A DNA stretch of 64,000 bases from Actinomycetes bacterium (GTDB taxonomy: Bacteria > Actinomycetota > Thermoleophilia > Gaiellales > F1-60-MAGs149): positions 1 to 64,000 of the forward strand of contig JANYCN010000072.1 of the NCBI GenBank assembly GCA_025360225.1, read 5' to 3'. Positions 1 through 9,175 of the stretch are shown in pieces. Each line of letters opens with the position of its first letter. Within the stretch, counting starts at the first letter, position 1. Made by a program: the position numbers and the translations under genes. Below the pieces are notes generated by a model. That model made no database searches and was not told the origin of the DNA. It saw only the letters and a list, made by a program, of their open reading frames with translations.

Positions 1-299
1 GAGCGGGAGCGTTGCGCGTCGCGCAGGGCTTGCTGATCGCGGGCGTGCTGGATAGCACGCCCGCTCGCACGCGTGTCAAGGCGAAGGCCTTGACACGCTA
101 GGTGCAAGCGGCGCACGATGTTCCTGCGAAGCCCACGTTCCGGCACGCAGAGCGGGCCGGATCGTGGCCGCCGGAGCTGGCTGAAAGAGCCATCCGACGG
201 GTGGCGCAGCTGGGCGGGGTAGCCACCCGCAGGGTGGCGCAGCGGCCAGCGCAGGACGATCCAGGCGCGCGAATGACCACGCTTTGACAATCAGACCAC
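1..299 (-). mobile_element. MITE-like element copy 1 (left end outside window), IS630/Tc1-like TA insertion
   Basis: Ends in ...CAATCAGACCAC|TA; internal sequence is near-identical to the reverse complement of 6461..6733, including hairpins GGGCGTGCTGGATAGCACGCCC and GTGTCAAGGCGAAGGCCTTGACAC. Confidence 0.8.
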
Positions 300-305
300 T
301 AGGTG

Positions 306-674
306 CTACCGCCTCGGCGGTCTCGGCTTCTTCGCCGGCTTCGGCGGCAACGCGCCGACGTGTGCGAGCGCTGCGGCAACCCACGGTCTGGCCTTGTCGG
401 GTTCGCCGTTCCAGCTCGCCGGCAGCGCGGCGTAGCCACCCATCGGACGTTCCGACGGGCCGAACGGTCCCGACCCATCGATCGCCAGCAGGCGTTCGCG
501 GTCAGCTTCGGCGAGCCGCACGCCGATGCTCGACCCGAACAGACCCATGAACATGTTGTCGTTCACGAACGCGCCGACGTTGCCGAACATCGGCTTCGCG
601 ACGACGCGAGGGTCGTCCGGCACGAGCGCGGCAAAGCGTGCCCGGTCGTCCACTGTCGGGCGGGGAACCTCCAC
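306..674 (-). CDS. TfoX N-terminal domain protein
   Basis: Translation MEVPRPTVDDRARFAALVPDDPRVVAKPMFGNVGAFVNDNMFMGLFG... is TfoX_N-like. Confidence 0.75.
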   Translation of the reverse strand: MEVPRPTVDDRARFAALVPDDPRVVAKPMFGNVGAFVNDNMFMGLFGSSIGVRLAEADRERLLAIDGSGPFGPSERPMGGYAALPASWNGEPDKARPWVAAALAHVGALPPKPAKKPRPPRR

Positions 675-705
675 GCGCCAATGCTACTACGCCGCCCTCG
701 ACGCG

Positions 706-2175
706 TCAGGCGCGCGAGCGCAGGGCGTCGAGGAGGCTCTTGTCCAGCTCGCGGCGCCAGCGCAGCACGCCGATCGCGGCGACCGTTCCAGCCGCAGCAC
801 CGGCGATCAGCGTCGGCGCCGGGCCGAGACCGACGAGGGCGATCGCCGCCTCGACCAGCGCTGCAGCTCCACCTGCCGCGACGCCGGTGAACGCTGATCG
901 CGCGAGGAGTCCCTTCTCGACGCCGATCAGGCGCGAGCACAGGACGAGATGTCCGCCGGCGTACACGATGAACGCCGCGTCGGTTGCGATCGCCGGTCCG
1001 ACGACGCCGAGCACGGGGATCAGGAGGAGGTCGCCGACGACGTTCACCGCGACCGTTGCGAGCCCGACCAGCACCTGTGCTCGACGGGTGCCGAGGTAGT
1101 TCAACGAGAGCGACATCAGCGGCGTCGCGCCGAGCAGGGCGGTGTACGGGAGGATCGTGCGCAGCACGTCTGCTGATCGTCCGAACGATGCGCCGAGCGC
1201 GACGGCGATCACCGGCGCGGCGAGCGGCACGGCGGCAACGCCGATGGCGATGTAGAGGGCGGTCACCGCACGCAGCGCACGGTTGAACAGGATCCGGCGT
1301 GCGGCCGGGTCGGCGATCGACGCCATCCGCGGCGCGAGCGCGGCGGCGACGGGCATCGCGAGCAGCTGTAGAGCACCGTTGATGCGCATCGGCGCGTCGT
1401 AGATGCCGACCGCCTGAGGGCCGCGCAGCGCGCCGAGCAAGAGCTGGTCGACCGCGACGAAGCAGGTCCACGGCAGCTGCGCGAGCCAGATCAGGCGGGC
1501 GGAGCGCACGATCGCGCCCCAGCGCGGGATCGCTTTGACGTCAACGGGCGCCGCCGTGCGTCGCGTCACGAGCAGGAGGCCGACGACGAGGCTCGCGCTG
1601 TAGCCGAGGCCGGTCGCGAGCACTGCCTCGCCGGCGCCACCGCCAAGGATCACGACGAGGACGACGATCAGCGCGAGCTCGCCGAGACCTTTCGCGAGCG
1701 ACGCTAGCACGTTGCCACGGGCGATCCGCAGCGCGACGAGCAGCCCTGCGAGCGTCGTGAACAGCTCTGCGGCGATGAGCAGAACACCCGCCGCCCGGAT
1801 CGATCCGCCGTTCGCGTTTGATCCGCCAAAGAGGCGGGAGACCCAGGGCGCGGTGAGCACGAGGAGCGCACCGACCGGCAGCGTTAGCGCGAGCTTGAGC
1901 CGGATGCACGATCGCGCGATCGCGCGCGCCGTCCCCTCGTCGGGATGGACGAGCGCGACCGCCCGTCCGGCGGCGCCGCTGATGCCGAGCTCGCTGACGC
2001 TTCCGATGGTGGCGGCGATCGACAGGGCTAGGGCGTACACGCCGTAGCGCGTCGGGCCGAGCGTGCGACCGAGGATCACGGTGATGATCGCTGTTGCCGT
2101 CGCGCCGAGGACGCGCCCGGTGAGGATCAGGAGGGCGTCGCCGCCGAACGAGCTCGGCCGTCTTCTGTCCGACAA
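706..2175 (-). CDS. Oligosaccharide flippase / polysaccharide biosynthesis membrane protein
   Basis: Multi-TM translation LILTGRVLGATATAIITVILGRTLGPTRYGVYALALSIAATIGSVSELG; start probably TTG 2175. Confidence 0.8.
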   Translation of the reverse strand: MSDRRRPSSFGGDALLILTGRVLGATATAIITVILGRTLGPTRYGVYALALSIAATIGSVSELGISGAAGRAVALVHPDEGTARAIARSCIRLKLALTLPVGALLVLTAPWVSRLFGGSNANGGSIRAAGVLLIAAELFTTLAGLLVALRIARGNVLASLAKGLGELALIVVLVVILGGGAGEAVLATGLGYSASLVVGLLLVTRRTAAPVDVKAIPRWGAIVRSARLIWLAQLPWTCFVAVDQLLLGALRGPQAVGIYDAPMRINGALQLLAMPVAAALAPRMASIADPAARRILFNRALRAVTALYIAIGVAAVPLAAPVIAVALGASFGRSADVLRTILPYTALLGATPLMSLSLNYLGTRRAQVLVGLATVAVNVVGDLLLIPVLGVVGPAIATDAAFIVYAGGHLVLCSRLIGVEKGLLARSAFTGVAAGGAAALVEAAIALVGLGPAPTLIAGAAAGTVAAIGVLRWRRELDKSLLDALRSRA

Positions 2176-2179
2176 GCTG

Positions 2180-3754
2180 TTACGACGCGCGGTCGCGGGC
2201 GGAGGGAGCGCTCGCGCTGCGCATCGCCTCCTCGACCGGTGCGACGTCGCGTCGCGTCGCGCCGATGTAGACGATCCCGCGTGGCCGCACGCCATAGCGG
2301 CCGAGGACCGCGGTGAGCGTGCGCAGCGCCGGCAGCGAGCTGCGTCCGCGCATCACGGTGATGAACACGTCGTCGACGACGGTCGCGATCGGTAGCGCAT
2401 CAGCGATCAGCCCGAGCGGGGGTGCGTCGAAGATCACGAAGTCGACGTCGCGGTCGCTTGCGGCCTCGATCAGCGCCCGGATCGGGCCGACGGAGAAGGC
2501 GTCCTCGCCCTCGCGGGCGCCGTGCGGGGTGAACACGAGCACCTCGAGGCGGCCGCCGAACTCGCTCGGCGTGACGATCGATCGTTCGAGGGTCGCCTCG
2601 CCGCGTAGCACCTCGACGACGCCGGTGGTGGACGCCGCGCCGAGAGCCTCGCCGATGTTTGGATGCCGGAAGTCGGCGTCGACGAGCAGCACCCGCTGGC
2701 CGGACTCGACGAGCGCGACTGCGGTGTTCAGGGCGCAGGTCGTCTTCCCCTCCGCAGGCGACGCGCTCGTGAAGAGCAGCGACCGCGGCTCGTCGAGGTC
2801 GCGGCGGAGAACGACGACGTTCTGGCGCAGCGTGCGGAACGCCTCCGCCGCTGCGAGCTCGTTCTCCCGGTCGACGATCAGGCCCTGGGTTCCGCGGCGG
2901 CCGAGCGGGATGCGGGCGAGCAGCGGCAGGTTGAAGCTCTCCGTCAGCTGCCCTTCGTTGCGGACGCGCTGGTCGGAGAGGTCGGTCAGCGCGACGATCA
3001 CGAAGGCAAGGGCGAGTCCGATGAGGAGCGCGACAGGGGCGATGATCGCGATCCCCGGCGTCGTTGGCTTCTGGGGAACGGCAGCCGCCGCCTGGAGGTG
3101 GATCGTCGGGTCGGGGGCGCCGAGCAGCGCGCTGGCCTGGGCAAGGCGTGCTTGTGCGGCCTGGATGTCCGCCGTGGCGGTCGGGGCAAGGGCGTTGCGC
3201 TCCTTCGTGATCTCGGCCACGACGGCGGTGACCTGGACCTGGAAACGCGCGCTCATCACGGTCGTCGTCGCATGCGCGAAGGCGTCGGCGATCTGCGCGG
3301 CTCGCTCGGCAGACGGGTCGGTGGCATCGATCGTGACGAGGTAGCTCTGGCCCTGTGGAGCGGCAGCGACGACCTTCAACAGCCCTGGCACGCTCGTGGT
3401 TGTCGCGAGCGTCCGCCGCGCCTCGGCCGCGACCTCGGGTGTCGCGACGATCCGAGAGACGGTCTCGACGTCCCGCGTCAGGCCACCACCGCCACCGATC
3501 AGGCCAGGAAACTCCTGGTAGGCGGGGTTGCCGTTGGGGACCGAGCTGACGAGCAGGAGGGACTCGGCGGTGTAGCTCTTCGGCGCCAGCTGCCAGAAGC
3601 CGACGCCGGCGCCGACGGTGACCGCCACGATCGCCAGCACGAGGAGCCAGCGCTCGAGCGCGAGCGACAGGTAGCGACGCAGCAAGGAGGAGGCGCTCGT
3701 CGTTCCGGCGCGCTCAAGGTTAGAGCCACGGGGGCGGCCGGGATCGACGCTCAT
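2180..3754 (-). CDS. Wzz-like chain-length determinant fused to CpsD/CapB-type tyrosine kinase
   Basis: TM + Wzz-like N-terminus; Walker A-like SASPAEGKTTCALNTAVALVESGQRVLLVDADFRHP; start taken at MSVDPGRPRG. Confidence 0.85.
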   Translation of the reverse strand: MSVDPGRPRGSNLERAGTTSASSLLRRYLSLALERWLLVLAIVAVTVGAGVGFWQLAPKSYTAESLLLVSSVPNGNPAYQEFPGLIGGGGGLTRDVETVSRIVATPEVAAEARRTLATTTSVPGLLKVVAAAPQGQSYLVTIDATDPSAERAAQIADAFAHATTTVMSARFQVQVTAVVAEITKERNALAPTATADIQAAQARLAQASALLGAPDPTIHLQAAAAVPQKPTTPGIAIIAPVALLIGLALAFVIVALTDLSDQRVRNEGQLTESFNLPLLARIPLGRRGTQGLIVDRENELAAAEAFRTLRQNVVVLRRDLDEPRSLLFTSASPAEGKTTCALNTAVALVESGQRVLLVDADFRHPNIGEALGAASTTGVVEVLRGEATLERSIVTPSEFGGRLEVLVFTPHGAREGEDAFSVGPIRALIEAASDRDVDFVIFDAPPLGLIADALPIATVVDDVFITVMRGRSSLPALRTLTAVLGRYGVRPRGIVYIGATRRDVAPVEEAMRSASAPSARDRAS

Positions 3755-3764
3755 CTGACCAAGC

Positions 3765-4562
3765 CTACAGCAGCGATCCAGCCTTACCAGGCGCCCTGAC
3801 GCCGCGGACGTGTCGTTCGAGGGCGTGTACGAGCGGCGAGCGGCGCAGAGCGAGGCTCGCCGGTGCCACCTTGGCGCGTAGCCGCCACCCGTCGTCGGTG
3901 GCGTAGAGCCCGACGCGGGGTCGCTGTAACGGCGCATCGACCGGATGGGAGCCCGAGAGCGTGCAGGCCACGCTGAAGCCGGCAGCGCGTGCGGCAGCGA
4001 CGACACGGGCGTCGTGCCGACCGAACGGGTAGGCCAACGACGTGCACGTGCCGATCTCGTCGGCGATCCGCTCGAGCGATCCCGCGAGCTCGGTCGCGAG
4101 CGTCTCGTCGTCGAGCGTCGGCAGGGACGGGTGCGTGAGCGAGTGCGCGCCGATCTCCCACCCGCGGTCGTGCAGCCCCCGCAGCTCGTCCCAGGTGAGC
4201 GAGCGCAGCTCCGCGCGGTAGGGGGTGGCGTGCCAGCGTGCGACCTCGGGCCAGTCGAGCACCTGCCCGTCGCCGTAGGCGCCGAGCGCGAAGACCGTTC
4301 CGGGGAAGCCGACACGGGCGAGCACCTCCGCGCCGTCGAGCACGGAGGCGAAGGCGTCGTCGAACGTGACGACAACCACGCGACGTGGCAGCGTCCGTGC
4401 GAGGCGGTGCCTCTCGGCCTCGCTGATCGTCATCCCGACGTAGCCGCGCGCCGCGAGATGAGAGAGCTGACGCTCGAGCAGGGCAGGGGAGACGGCGAGC
4501 GGCGACGCCCACGTGGCCGAGACGGCGTGGTAGCAGAGGACGAGCGGGCGCACCGCTCGCAT
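3765..4562 (-). CDS. Polysaccharide deacetylase family protein
   Basis: VLCYHAV...VVVTFDDAFASV...IGAHSLTHPSLPTL...AYPFGRHD motifs. Confidence 0.85.
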   Translation of the reverse strand: MRAVRPLVLCYHAVSATWASPLAVSPALLERQLSHLAARGYVGMTISEAERHRLARTLPRRVVVVTFDDAFASVLDGAEVLARVGFPGTVFALGAYGDGQVLDWPEVARWHATPYRAELRSLTWDELRGLHDRGWEIGAHSLTHPSLPTLDDETLATELAGSLERIADEIGTCTSLAYPFGRHDARVVAAARAAGFSVACTLSGSHPVDAPLQRPRVGLYATDDGWRLRAKVAPASLALRRSPLVHALERHVRGVRAPGKAGSLL

Positions 4563-4609
4563 CGTAGTGTCCGACCGACGCCGGCGCCCGGTCGGCGTAG
4601 GCTTCGTGT

Positions 4610-5782
4610 GTGGCCCAACGGATCGCCGTGTACGTCGACGCGCCCTTCCACGTGCTGGACGGCCCACCGCGCGTGGTGACGAGCGTGTCGCCGTTTCTGC
4701 ACTTCGCCTGCGCGGTCATACACACCTTTCCGTCCAGCGTGGTGATCGGTCGAACGTCGCACGTGTTGGCGCCGAAGCCGGTCGTGCTTGACGACCCGCC
4801 GCGGCTCGTGGAGCTGCCCTACTACGCGAACCTGCGTCAGGTCGGCCGCGTCGTCGCGGGCCTTCCGCGGACGATCGCCATCGTGTGGCGTGCTCTGGAC
4901 GAGCTTGACGTCGTCTGGGTGTTCACCGGCGGGCCGATGGCGCTCGTGATCGCCACGCTGGTGCGGCTGCGCCGCCGTCGACTTGTGCTTGGGGTGCGAC
5001 AGCAGACGGCGTCGTACTGGCGCCACCGCCTGCGCGGTCGTCGCGAACGGATCGCGCTCGGCCCGGCGCTCGCGATCTCCTGGCTCACCGACCTCGTCGG
5101 TCGTGGCGTAGACCGGACGGTCGTCGGCGACGGCGAGAGGGAGCGGCGCCGTGCGGCTGGTGGTCGGGTGCTCGAGATGACGATCCTGCTCGTGCGCGAC
5201 GCGCAGGTCGCGACGGCCGTTCGTGCGCTCCCGCCGGCCGGCGCACCGGTCTCGCTCCTGACGGTCGGCCGGATCGACGCGGAGAAGAACCCCTTGTTGG
5301 TCGTCGACCTGGTCGAGCGCCTCGAACGGGACGCGCCGGGACGCTTTCACCTGACGTGGGTTGGGGCGGGTCGGATGCTCGCGGAGGTGACGGCCGAGAT
5401 CGCCACCCGTGGTCTCGCTGGCGCTGTGACGATGGTCGGCTACGAGGCGTTCGGTGACGCCCTGCTTGCGCGCTATCGGGCTGCCGACGTGTTCGTCCAC
5501 GTCTCCCATACCGAGGGCGTCCCGCAGGTCGTGCTCGAGGCGCTTGCGTGCGCGACGCCGGTCGTCGCCACCGCTGTCGGCGGTGTCGCTGCCGCGGTCG
5601 ACGATGGAGCGGCGGCGCTGCTCGTTCCCCCGAGCGACCTCGACGCGCTGGTGGGCGCGATCGGCGCGACCCTCGCCGACCTGGATGCAACCGCCGAGCG
5701 TGTCGAGCGCGGGCTCGACGTCGCCCGGCGCCACACGCTCGAGGCCGCCGTGGCGCGGACGAGCGCGTTCCTCCGCGTGTAG
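4610..5782 (+). CDS. Glycosyltransferase family 4 protein
   Basis: VSLLTVGRIDAEKNPLLVVDLVE ... VFVHVSHTEGVPQVVLEALACATPVVATAVGGV. Confidence 0.85.
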   Translation: MAQRIAVYVDAPFHVLDGPPRVVTSVSPFLHFACAVIHTFPSSVVIGRTSHVLAPKPVVLDDPPRLVELPYYANLRQVGRVVAGLPRTIAIVWRALDELDVVWVFTGGPMALVIATLVRLRRRRLVLGVRQQTASYWRHRLRGRRERIALGPALAISWLTDLVGRGVDRTVVGDGERERRRAAGGRVLEMTILLVRDAQVATAVRALPPAGAPVSLLTVGRIDAEKNPLLVVDLVERLERDAPGRFHLTWVGAGRMLAEVTAEIATRGLAGAVTMVGYEAFGDALLARYRAADVFVHVSHTEGVPQVVLEALACATPVVATAVGGVAAAVDDGAAALLVPPSDLDALVGAIGATLADLDATAERVERGLDVARRHTLEAAVARTSAFLRV

Positions 5783-5951
5783 GGCTTCTTGCTTCAGCGG
5801 AGGCGGCCGCCCCACCCGAGGGCGGAGGTCTCTCCCGTCCGATGCGACAGCACCGATGTTCGGCGTTGATCCCTCCCTGCTTCCGACCCGATTCGATTGA
5901 ACGTGTCCCTATCGGAAGCACCCAGATGCACGACTGTGCCATACCGCGGTC

Positions 5952-6178
5952 ATGACGACGAGAGTCACCGTCGCGCTCGACGACGAGATCTGCGGGCTGC
6001 CCGCATCGCGGCTGCGCGCGCCGGGGTGCGTGACTCCGACGTCGTGGAGCGTGCGCTGCGCTCCTACCTCGGGCTCGAGGTCGTCGCTGAGAATCGTGCA
6101 ACGAACGACCTCGATGAGGACGCGGCGAACGCGCTCGTGGGCGAGGAGCTCCGCGAGGCGCGACGCGACCGCGCGTGA
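5952..6178 (+). pseudogene. Ribbon-helix-helix (VapB-like) antitoxin, frameshifted
   Basis: MTTRVTVALDDEI in one frame continues as RIAAARAGVRDSDVVERALRSYLGLEVVAENRATNDLDEDAANALVGEELREARRDRA in another. Confidence 0.65.
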
Positions 6179-6460
6179 TCCGCGTCGTCGTCGATGTCGG
6201 CGTGGTCATCTCGGCGATGATCCCGCCGGGCGCGGAACACCGGCACCGGTGTTCGACCACTGGACGGACGGCGCGTTCGACCTCGTCGTCTCGCCGGCGT
6301 GGTAGCGAGAGCTCGGCGAGGTGCTCGAACGACCACGGATCCGTGCCCGGATCAGACTGAACCAGGGTGCGCGGCTGATCGATGCGAGCGCGCGTGGGGC
6401 CGTCGTTGTGGCCGACGTCTCACCCGTTCCCGTTCGGACTCCCGACCCCGACGACGACCA
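6175..6460 (+). pseudogene. PIN-domain toxin (COG1569-like), frameshifted, in-frame TAG, truncated at the MITE boundary
   Basis: VIRVVVDVGVVISAMIPPG / PVFDHWTDGAFDLVVSPAW*RELGEVLERPRIRARI...VRTPDPDDDQ then MITE TIR. Confidence 0.65.
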
Positions 6461-6733
6461 GTGGTCTGATTGTGAGATGGCGTGGTCATTCGCGCGCCTG
6501 GATCGTCCTGCGCTTGTCGGCTCTGCCACCCGTCGGGTGGCTCTACCAGCCAGCTGCGGCTTCGCGGGAACGTCGCGCGCCGCTTGCACTTAGTGTGTCA
6601 AGGCCTTCGCCTTGACACGCGTGCGAGCGGGCGTGCTATCCAGCACGCCCGCGATCAGCAAGCCCTGCGCGACGCGCGACGCTCCGGCTCGCTCCAGACA
6701 CCCGATGACCATGTCATTTGCCAATCAGACCAC
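6461..6733. mobile_element. MITE copy 2 (273 bp), inverted relative to copies 1 and 3
   Basis: GTGGTCTGATTGTGAGATGGCGTGGTCAT ... ATGACCATGTCATTTGCCAATCAGACCAC; TA on the right flank, CA on the left. Confidence 0.85.
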
Positions 6734-7845
6734 TAGCCGACGACGTTCAGGCGCTTCGACATGCGCTGCACCGGATCGACGGAACCGCGGGCGATCTTGC
6801 GGGCGATCGCGGCGATCTCAACGGCGGCTGGCGATGTCGGGTCGGACACCATCAGTGGCGTGCCGTCGTCGCCGCCGGCGCGAACGGCCGGCTCGAGCGG
6901 CACCTGGCCGAGAAGCGGTGCCCCGGTCTTCGCGGCGAGCGCTGCGCCGCCGCCGGCGCCGAACACGTCGTCACGCTCACCGCAGCACGGGCAGACGCGG
7001 TAGCTCATGTTCTCCACGACGCCGAGCATCGACATCTTCATCCGGTGCGCCACCGCAGCGGCGCGCTCGGCAACGCGCTGGGCGGACGGGTTCGGTGTCG
7101 TCACGATCAGCGCCTCGGCGCGGGGCAACAGCTGCCCGAGCGAGATCGCGACGTCGCCTGTCCCGGGTGGCATGTCGACGAGGATGTAGTCGAGTCCGCC
7201 CCAGTAGACGTCACACATGAACTGCTCGAGCGCCCGGTGCAGCATCGGGCCGCGCCACATCACGGCGCCCTCCTCCTCGAGGAAGAAGCCGATCGACATG
7301 ACGCGCAGGTCATGGGCGACCGGTGGCACGATCAGCCCATCCATGGTGATCGGGCGCTGGTTGATACCGAGCATGCCGGGGATCGAGAAGCCGTAGATGT
7401 CGGCGTCGATGATGCCGACCTCGTGGCCCTGCTGCTGCAGCGCCGACGCGACGTTGACGGTGAGCGAGGACTTGCCGACGCCGCCCTTGCCGGACCCGAT
7501 CGCGATGACGCGCGTGCGGGCATCGAACGTAGGAGTCTTCGTCTCGGTCTGCCGGCCGCCACGCAAGCGCTCGGACAGCGCACCACGCTCCGTGTCGCTC
7601 ATGTGGGTGAACGACACCGCGACGCTCGTCACGCCGTCGACGCGCCGCAGCTCCGCGGCGATGTCGCCCTCGATCTTCGCCTTCAGGGGGCAGCCGGGGA
7701 CGGTGAGCGCGATCAGCACCGCAACGGCACCGTCGTCGCTGATCTCGACGTCGCGCACCATCTCGAGCTCGGTCAGGCTCTTGCGCAGCTCGGGGTCCTG
7801 GACGCGTGCGAGGGCCGCGTCGACGGCTTCGGCGGACGGCTTCAC
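6733..7845 (-). CDS. mrp: Mrp/NBP35 family Fe-S carrier ATPase
   Basis: DUF59-like N-terminus; IAIGSGKGGVGKSSLTVNVASAL; CPCCGE; DYILVDMPPGTGDVAISLGQLLP. Confidence 0.9.
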   Translation of the reverse strand: MKPSAEAVDAALARVQDPELRKSLTELEMVRDVEISDDGAVAVLIALTVPGCPLKAKIEGDIAAELRRVDGVTSVAVSFTHMSDTERGALSERLRGGRQTETKTPTFDARTRVIAIGSGKGGVGKSSLTVNVASALQQQGHEVGIIDADIYGFSIPGMLGINQRPITMDGLIVPPVAHDLRVMSIGFFLEEEGAVMWRGPMLHRALEQFMCDVYWGGLDYILVDMPPGTGDVAISLGQLLPRAEALIVTTPNPSAQRVAERAAAVAHRMKMSMLGVVENMSYRVCPCCGERDDVFGAGGGAALAAKTGAPLLGQVPLEPAVRAGGDDGTPLMVSDPTSPAAVEIAAIARKIARGSVDPVQRMSKRLNVVG

Positions 7846-7866
7846 GTGGTGCAGCGTAGCGGGGTT

Positions 7867-9090
7867 CTACCGGCAGTCAGCGAGGTCGTAGAACACGAAG
7901 CCGTCGACGGTCTTCGGGAAGAAGTAGGTCGTCTTCGGCGGCATCGCGCGACCCTCAAGCGCCGCCGCCTCGATCTGGGCGATGGTTGGTGCGCGCACGA
8001 GCACGGCGACGGTGTCGGCGGCGACCAGCGCCTGCGCCTCGTCTGCGCGCTGCACGTAGCGGATCCGGTCGGTCGAGGCGACGGCGGCGGGGTCGAGCGA
8101 GGCGATCGGCGTGAGGAACGCTTCCTGGCACAGCACGGCATCGATGCCGGGTGCAGATGAGGAGGCGAGCAGTGCCGGCAGGCCGGGGCGGAGCACGACG
8201 AACGCCGCTCGATCGCCGACGCCTGCGAGCGATTCCTCGGCGTCGGTGACCTCGGTGACCGTCAGGCCGGCGCGCGCGAACGTCCCGCCGAGGTCCGCGA
8301 TCACCGTTGTCGGGATCCCCGAGACGACGCGGTGGGTCGGGTAGATCGAGAGCTCGTCGTCCGCGCTGGACAGGTACATCAGCACCCAACCTGCCGGGTC
8401 ATGTGGCCCTGCGCCAGTCTCCTCGGCGTAGCGCAGCGCCGTTCCGTAGCGGTGGTGGCCATCGGCAATCAGGACCGTCGAGCGGGCGAGAGCTGCGGCG
8501 ATCGTCTCGTTGTCGCCGGGCAGGCGCCACAGGCGGTGACGCGTCCCGTCGTCGTCGGTGACGTCGATCTCGGCGACGCCGCGGCGGCTTCCCGCGAGCG
8601 CTGCTTCGGCCGCGCCGTCGGGGTCGCGGTACACGCCGAACACGGGGGAGAGCTGTGCGCGGGTCGCGCGAAGGAGCGCGAGGCGGTCCTCGATCGGCTC
8701 GATACGGGTGCGCTCGTGCGGGAGCACGATCCGCTGGTCGTACGGCTCGATGCCGACGAGGGCGATGAGGCCGCGCCGCGTACGGCGCACGCCGTCTGGT
8801 CCCTCGTACTCCTGCTCGACGGCGTACACGCACGGCTCGTCGTCAAGGCGCAGCACGCCCGCCGCGCGCCAGGCGCAGAGCCGGTCGCGGGCGTCGTCGC
8901 AACCCTCCTCCGGCAGAATCAGGTGCACGACGTTGTGCGGGCTCCGAGCGGCGAGACGGGCCCGCAACTCGGGGCTGATCACGTCGAACGGCGGCGCCAC
9001 GACGTCGGCAAACGCGACGTGGTTGCCGTCGAAGTGGAGCGCACGAAACGGCCGTAGCCGGGCCCCCGAGACGGTTACCGGCTCGCCCAT
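7867..9090 (-). CDS. DUF1015 family protein
   Basis: RLRPFRALHFDGNHVAFADVVAPPFDVISPELRARLAARSPHNVVHLILPE typical of DUF1015. Confidence 0.85.
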   Translation of the reverse strand: MGEPVTVSGARLRPFRALHFDGNHVAFADVVAPPFDVISPELRARLAARSPHNVVHLILPEEGCDDARDRLCAWRAAGVLRLDDEPCVYAVEQEYEGPDGVRRTRRGLIALVGIEPYDQRIVLPHERTRIEPIEDRLALLRATRAQLSPVFGVYRDPDGAAEAALAGSRRGVAEIDVTDDDGTRHRLWRLPGDNETIAAALARSTVLIADGHHRYGTALRYAEETGAGPHDPAGWVLMYLSSADDELSIYPTHRVVSGIPTTVIADLGGTFARAGLTVTEVTDAEESLAGVGDRAAFVVLRPGLPALLASSSAPGIDAVLCQEAFLTPIASLDPAAVASTDRIRYVQRADEAQALVAADTVAVLVRAPTIAQIEAAALEGRAMPPKTTYFFPKTVDGFVFYDLADCR

Positions 9091-9175
9091 CGCCCAATCG
9101 TACTACGCCCGCTTCGATTGACGGGTTGCCCGCCTCAGGGCGCTCCCTCTCTCAGCCGACGTAGAATCTACACTC

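Noticed and set aside
102-287. Small ORFs inside the MITE copies (also 6321..6593, 6206..6589)
   Set aside because: They arise from the repeat sequence itself and differ between copies; no sign of a conserved protein.
4430-5815. 461-aa minus-strand ORF
   Set aside because: Antisense to the glycosyltransferase, which has clear family motifs.
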